A model generated the notes under the pieces. The model saw nothing but the letters and a program-made list of their open reading frames with translations. It did not search any database and was not told the origin of the DNA. 24,079 nt of DNA from Echinostoma caproni. Lineage: Eukaryota; Platyhelminthes; Trematoda; Plagiorchiida; Echinostomatidae. Position 1 is the stretch's first letter, and every line of letters starts with the position of its first letter. Made by a program: the position numbers and the translations under genes. Shown piece by piece: positions 19,902 through 24,079 of this stretch. The stretch is taken from NCBI GenBank assembly GCA_900618425.1, contig UZAN01045915.1, forward strand, positions 4,804 through 28,882. The letters are read 5' to 3'.

Positions 19902-20241
19902 TCTAAACCGGTCGCTTTTTCCGTCCGGACCAACATCAGTTTCGATGCAACTCTATACGGTTCGGATGCTCCGTCCCCAAATCATGTGGTCAGTTTTGAG
20001 GCACGCGAATTCTTGCATATCAAGAAACGTTTCAATCCGCATTGGTGGATCGGTCGGCGCGTTCGAATTGGTAGTCCCCTTGGGTTTATTCCGAGCCCGG
20101 CCAAACTGGAAGCGATTCACACAAATACGGCTCAACTGGCTGGATTATTACCTCCATTCTACGGTCCGGGTCCATTGCCCGGTGAACTTCCAAATAGTCC
20201 GGGTCCCACCTTGGCGGTTCCTGGTCATGGGAACAAATTAG
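19902..20241 (+). CDS. CACNB: Voltage-gated calcium channel beta subunit, SH3-domain exon
   Basis: Starts after CAACCAAACAG with SKPVAFSVRTNISFDA, then VVSFEAREFLHIKKRF, WWIGRRVRIGSPLGFIPSP and AKLEAI. This is the SH3 domain of Cav-beta subunits, matching the family pattern KPVAFAV+TN.S / F.AKDFLHIKEK / WWIGRLV / IGFIPSP.RLE.I almost block for block. The tail after LEAIHTNTAQLAG is Pro/Gly-rich (PPFYGPGPLPGELP, SPGPTLAVPG) and is the variable HOOK region that links SH3 to the guanylate-kinase-like domain. The best donor is TTAG|GTCAGT at 20242, which would leave the exon in phase 1; it is not strong. If it is not used, the frame ends at TAA 20259-20261. The guanylate-kinase-like domain, which holds the alpha-1-binding groove, is not in the window. 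Flatworms have conventional and variant beta subunits, and the variant forms have been tied to praziquantel sensitivity in schistosomes. The residues that separate the two types are not covered here. Confidence 0.92.
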
Positions 20242-21509
20242 GTCAGTCAACATTCGAATAAGGGTTTGAATTCGAGTGCCAAACTTTCTCGGAAACTGAA
20301 AGGAAATCCTACATATTGGTGATTATTAACTTAATGTTGATTTTTCAATAAGATGTGTATTGTGATGATCATTTACAAGCTGACATATTAGCTCGTAACA
20401 GCACATATTACGAGAAACAAATAAACTGGCAAATTACAATGACATTTTATTCACAGCTACTTATGAGTAGTATGGTCATCTGGATGAACTAAGGAACGTA
20501 AGTGAAGCCAAAGTTACATCTGACGATGATTTGTAATTATTAAGTGTCTCGACTAAATACTATTCATAGCAATAGTAATTCTCAATACTTTGTACTCCGA
20601 AGGAAAACAGAATGAGGCTGAAGTTACAGTACAGAAAATCGGTCGGATTAGGATTTAGTCAATTTGCACATCGAGAATTCATGGCATTGGCGAAGGAAAC
20701 GTTGGATTTAACTTGCGAATCAAGTGCAGTTTTGAAAAGCGAGTACGTAAGATTCCCACTTTTTTTAGGGAAAAGCGCGATAGAGTTCAGTAGAATTTTT
20801 TGTTCAGAATGACAGAAAATGATATGGTGGCGGGGGTGGACGTGACTGAACAACTGAAAGGAATGTTTGCAACTACAAAGTGGACGCATGTTTGAAATCC
20901 CCTATTGAGTAGAACCCTTGTGTAGGGAAGGCATTATGCTTTTTTGCAACCGGGCTGAGAAAAATTCACAAAAAGGTCAAGTTAGAGTGTATTTTTTGTA
21001 AGATATAATAGTTACACAAGGACCAAATAGAAGTGACCTGAACGCACACAACACGAGATGATATTCGTGGCTGAAATACTGTTCAGCGTAAAAATAAACA
21101 TTTGATTGATCACCCAAAGTAACATAACTGATAAAAGTAAGATTTTCCCCCGCGGAATCAAGTCACGCCAAATAGGAGTTCTTACAGTGCATCCACATCT
21201 CATTTCCCCAGAAGGTCAGATTGCCTTAATTTCATGTCGAAATTGCGAATAAATTGGGCAAAAAGAAAACGCGAGTGTTGTAATCGGATTCCCACTGGAA
21301 AAACTACTAAGCCGGATTTCTGGTCTCATCTCCCAGATTGCCCTGAGAAAAGTGTTCATATTACCACACACACTAGGGAGAGGAGCATCCTAAGAGACTT
21401 TGATTTTTTTTATTCTAAATTGTTCCATTGGAATCGCTTGTCACATTGAATCAGTAGATTGTAAAACTTAATAATGTGCTCAGTCAAAGGATGCCGTAAA
21501 GGACAGATN

Positions 21510-21533
21510 GGGGGGAGGGGGAGGCGACGGCGG
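21510..21533 (+). other. G-rich tract beside an ambiguous base
   Basis: GGGGGGAGGGGGAGG followed by GCGACGGCGG; an N at 21509 precedes it, suggesting uncertain base calls at the homopolymer. A weak G-quadruplex candidate. Confidence 0.4.
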
Positions 21534-21744
21534 ACAACACTGTCCGGTGAAGAAGCGGAATGGGGCACGCGATAAATCGACCTTAGAGGACTTTGTTTAC
21601 TCAGCCTCTGTTTATTGACGTGAAACTGGGTACAACTGGGGGTAGACCATTTATCCAATCAATTATTCATTCTGAAAACTCAGGCGTTGTTAAAATTTTG
21701 AACTTGCCAAAGAAACATGAAGATTTATTCTCAAATATTCATCG

Positions 21745-21759
21745 ATATATATATATATA
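21745..21759. repeat. Short AT microsatellite
   Basis: About seven AT units; no other content. Confidence 0.8.
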
Positions 21760-23324
21760 ATGCTGTTATTCATTTATTCCGGTACTTCTTACAATCTACA
21801 ATCTCGAATATGGAAATTGCCAGTTTCACAACCCGATGGTTTTTTCTTTTACACAGTCATCAATATAGCGAGGGCATTCGAGACTGGAATCAACTGAAAA
21901 ACGGATGATTTTCAGTATCTAACTAGTTTAACTTAAATGATAAAAAAACTACAGATTCATGGAAACTAAATCTTCAATACAATTCAAACAGGAATACCCA
22001 CACCTGCATGGAAGTCCTGATTTCTCGTGAGACAAGTGATTCACATTTCAAAGTGGTACATTGTGTATTAGCCTGAAGCCATTGAGCCCAAAAATGACTG
22101 AATGCATGTGAGGTTGACATCCGAATACAATTAATAGGTATTCTCCGATCAATACTACAGTGTAAATTCATTGGCACATCGATAGCACCTATATGTTCCA
22201 TGAGAGGAGTCCGGAACTCGAATGTGGTGCTTCTTCAGTGTATGGTGGACAGCATGTATTGAGGATTATGCATGTACACGAAGTTTGTGCGATGCTCGGT
22301 TACGCTCAGTGCTCAACACCTAATAGTGGTTCTCACGCGATTACACTGATGCCGGAATTAGCCTCCTAATATTCGTTCAAAACACATTTTCTTTGAAGCT
22401 TCTGGTTACAGATCATGATCTGATGGCGGATTCACGAACTCCTGTCCGTGATGACCCACTGTGAAAATCTCATTATGCCCCTATCTACCAGAAACATTCA
22501 ATATGAACTTTTGATTTGGGAATCAAACTACTGAAATCAGGTTTGAATTCGACGCTAATCCGATGAAAAAAAAACTATTGGTCAGAACAATCTCCAACGG
22601 GCTGGAATGAACACCTAAAATCACTATTTGTTCTCTACAACTTCACTTGGGTTAGTAGGAGTATGATTGTCTTAAACTACTTCTTTTTTTCTAATGGAGT
22701 CTCTACCGGATTTTGAACACAATGTGAGTTTTCCGTTCGATATTGATCTTTGTGATATGAAAATCTCCGCTTTGCATGGACATGCCACCGATGGTGCTTA
22801 GTTGTAGTTGCAGCTGTCACTACTCCCCCCGATGTGTGGTGCTCATTTCCGATTCGACTTGATGATTTACTGGAGGGAGAGACAGAGTTGATTGCACACT
22901 TGGTTGCTCCGGTCACACCCACCACAGAATGAATCCCCGGGTGGGGATGAACGGATAGGAGTGTATCCAATAGATTCAATCAACGTTTGCAAGCCCAGTT
23001 CGAAGAGAGCACAAACCAGCTAATAGTCTGAGTCAATGAGCAAAAACAAACTACCGTTTAGGAGCTATACATTACCGCGTCAGTCAGAACAGGTATAGAC
23101 TGCCTAGTTTAGCGTGTGTTGTTTGGATGAATCCGTTTGATTCACTATCGTATGTGTGAGATTCCTGTGCGTTTAGGGTTGTAGATTTCTCCTGTTGGAA
23201 CTTCTTATTCATTTATTTTTTATTCTACCGCATGTTAAGTGCAATTTATTCTCAATGATAACTGCTGTATAATGGTCGATTACGAACAACAGGCAGCTGT
23301 TTTGTATGCATTCAAACACGTCAG

Positions 23325-23420
23325 CCGTTTTGGCTGTGGTGGCTCCGCCGGGATTTGAACCATGGACTTTTGGGTTGTGAGTTGGAACCCACGTCCCCAA
23401 GTCACACGAGTGACGGTATA
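23325..23420 (-). repeat. tRNA-like repeat with polymerase III B box
   Basis: On the minus strand there is a B box GGTTCAAATCCC (23362-23351) followed by GGCGGAGCCACCA, which looks like the 3' half of a tRNA with its acceptor strand. The upstream 45 bases (GGGACGTGGGTTCCAACTCA and on) do not pair back to it, so it is not a working tRNA. It resembles dispersed tRNA-derived repeats. A short inverted AGCC-AAAA-CGGCT hairpin follows. Confidence 0.5.
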
Positions 23421-23627
23421 CAGGTTGAGCAGACAAAAATAATAATGCATCACCTGTCTCCAGCTGGTGATGATCGCAACACAGATTGCATGTGAAACTA
23501 ATTTCACGGTAATTTTAACCACTGTAGCGTGTGAAACATTGTAATCTTGGCTCAAACAGGTTCATGGACACAATTTTTATGAGGTTTCATATGGGTAATG
23601 GAGGAGTTGATCCAATTTCAAAGGTGA

Positions 23628-23665
23628 ATTCGTGGTGTGTATAGCAAATGAAGTTCGTAAACTTT
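23628..23665 (+). repeat. Decayed end of the hammerhead-bearing repeat family
   Basis: GAATTCGTGGTGTGTATAGC resembles the left end GAATTCGTCGTGTATAGAAC of the element at 7876, and AAATGAAGTTCGTAAAC resembles the next block AAATAAGGCGTGAACTG. The match fades after that, and no hammerhead or B box was found within 300 bases. Confidence 0.35.
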
Positions 23666-24010
23666 TACATAATATTATGACCCTTGAATTGAAAAAAATG
23701 TATCTCCTGACAGAGGAGCTTCTCAATATGTGATGTGCCATTTCATGTGGATTAGTATTCATTAGTAATTCACTAAGAAGGATAAATGTTTACTGTATAA
23801 AGATCTGTCTTCATCATCATTATAATCAATATGATAACCGTCATATACTCAACAAGTTCATTGTATTTTTAACACTTCAGGACCAAATAATGTTAGGAGT
23901 GTACCGAAAAATCGATGCTCCATGTGTTGTTTTATTGCGAATGTTATAATGTTAATAACAGCGATATCGGTAGAGAATTGTATTCGCCGGCGTAGATTAC
24001 GATAACCTAA

Positions 24011-24079
24011 CCATCACGACGAGACTGCACCTTGACGTGGTGTGATGGCTTGCGCGCCTCAGTGACCCTGCGAGCTACA
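24011..24079 (+). mobile_element. 5' end of a non-LTR retrotransposon, cut by the window edge
   Basis: From memory of the family, the words CACCTTGACGTGGTG, GGCTTGCGCGCC, CAGTGACCCTG and GAGCTA are typical of the conserved 5' leader of RTE-like and related non-LTR elements in many animals. The sequence starts abruptly at 24011 after AT-rich flank, in the + orientation, so a longer 5'-complete copy may lie to the right. Because most copies of such elements are 5'-truncated, a copy with an intact 5' end is notable. Confidence 0.6.
24011..24079 (+). ncRNA. Candidate HDV-like self-cleaving ribozyme at the element's 5' end
   Basis: A perfect six-base helix CCATCA (24011-24016) with TGATGG (24043-24048) can serve as P1. 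Nested in it is P3, CACC (24028-24031) with GGTG (24039-24042), with loop TTGACGT. P3' is followed directly by P1', as in HDV-like ribozymes. The P3-loop-P3' word is close to that in the trypanosome L1Tc 5' ribozyme. P2 and P4 could not be settled: P4 might be CTTGC/GCGAG (24049-24053 and 24070-24074), in which case the P2 3' strand would lie beyond the window. Alternatively ACTG (24024-24027) could pair with CAGT (24060-24063). The 5' end of P1 coincides with the apparent start of the element, as expected if the ribozyme frees the element transcript. Confidence 0.55.

Larger units (their letters stand above)
20242..24010. other. Non-coding stretch, probably intron of the calcium channel gene
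   Basis: No guanylate-kinase-like exon was recognised (no equivalent of the VVLVGPSLKGYEV block). Open frames at 20612-20812, 21234-21449, 21717-21908 and 22677-22979 have no domain. It holds an AT microsatellite, a G-rich tract, a minus-strand tRNA-like repeat and a decayed repeat end, given separately. Confidence 0.5.

Noticed and set aside
20612..20812. Possible next exon of the calcium channel gene (with a GTAAGA donor inside)
   Set aside because: None of the acceptors in front of it joins in frame to the phase-1 donor at 20242 without an immediate stop, and the peptide does not resemble the guanylate-kinase-like domain.
23325..23412. Functional tRNA gene on the minus strand
   Set aside because: Only the T-arm side is plausible and it has two mismatches; the acceptor 5' strand and D-arm cannot be drawn, and the CCA in the DNA is not expected for a nuclear eukaryotic tRNA.
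1..24079. CRISPR array, prokaryotic operons or viral genome
   Set aside because: No regularly spaced direct repeats, no dense coding and no ribosome-binding-site patterns; introns, microsatellites and retroelements show a eukaryotic chromosome.

Overview
This window is eukaryotic. It has large AT-rich non-coding stretches, dinucleotide microsatellites, GT-AG introns and many decayed retroelements, with no operons. The mix of elements (Penelope-like elements with GIY-YIG ends, RTE-like and CR1/jockey-like non-LTR elements, and tRNA-promoter repeats carrying small type I hammerhead ribozymes) and the gene found here suggest a parasitic flatworm, most likely a digenean fluke of the opisthorchiid kind. 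The species is inference; no marker gene fixes it.

The only protein-coding gene I can identify is on the + strand: two exons of a voltage-gated calcium channel beta subunit (Cav-beta, CACNB family). A 37-codon exon at 17457-17567 and an SH3-domain exon at 19902-20241 are separated by a 2.3-kb intron and join in the same phase. The N-terminal exons and the guanylate-kinase-like domain are not visible and presumably lie outside the window or in exons too diverged to see. 

The rest is mostly mobile-element remains. From left to right: a degraded CR1/jockey-type EN-RT element on the minus strand (about 380-2700); an RTE-like 3' end on the + strand (6235-6781); a tRNA-like repeat with a decayed hammerhead ribozyme (7876-8140); a 451-bp palindromic element with a hammerhead in each arm (10741-11191); a 5'-truncated Penelope-like GIY-YIG fragment set between 115-bp inverted arms (about 12729-13233); a GC-rich repeat (14525-15080); a longer Penelope-like fragment running from the thumb side of the RT through GIY-YIG to its stop (15832-15137, minus), also bounded by an inverted copy of its own 3' end; a probable RTE tail inside the calcium channel intron (about 17690-17812); and, at the right edge, the start of another non-LTR element opening with what looks like an HDV-like ribozyme (24011-24079).

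The most interesting theme is the concentration of self-cleaving RNA motifs and head-to-head retroelement copies around an ion-channel gene. Two ribozyme classes (type I hammerhead and HDV-like) and two Penelope-like fragments with inverted 3' arms occur within 24 kb.
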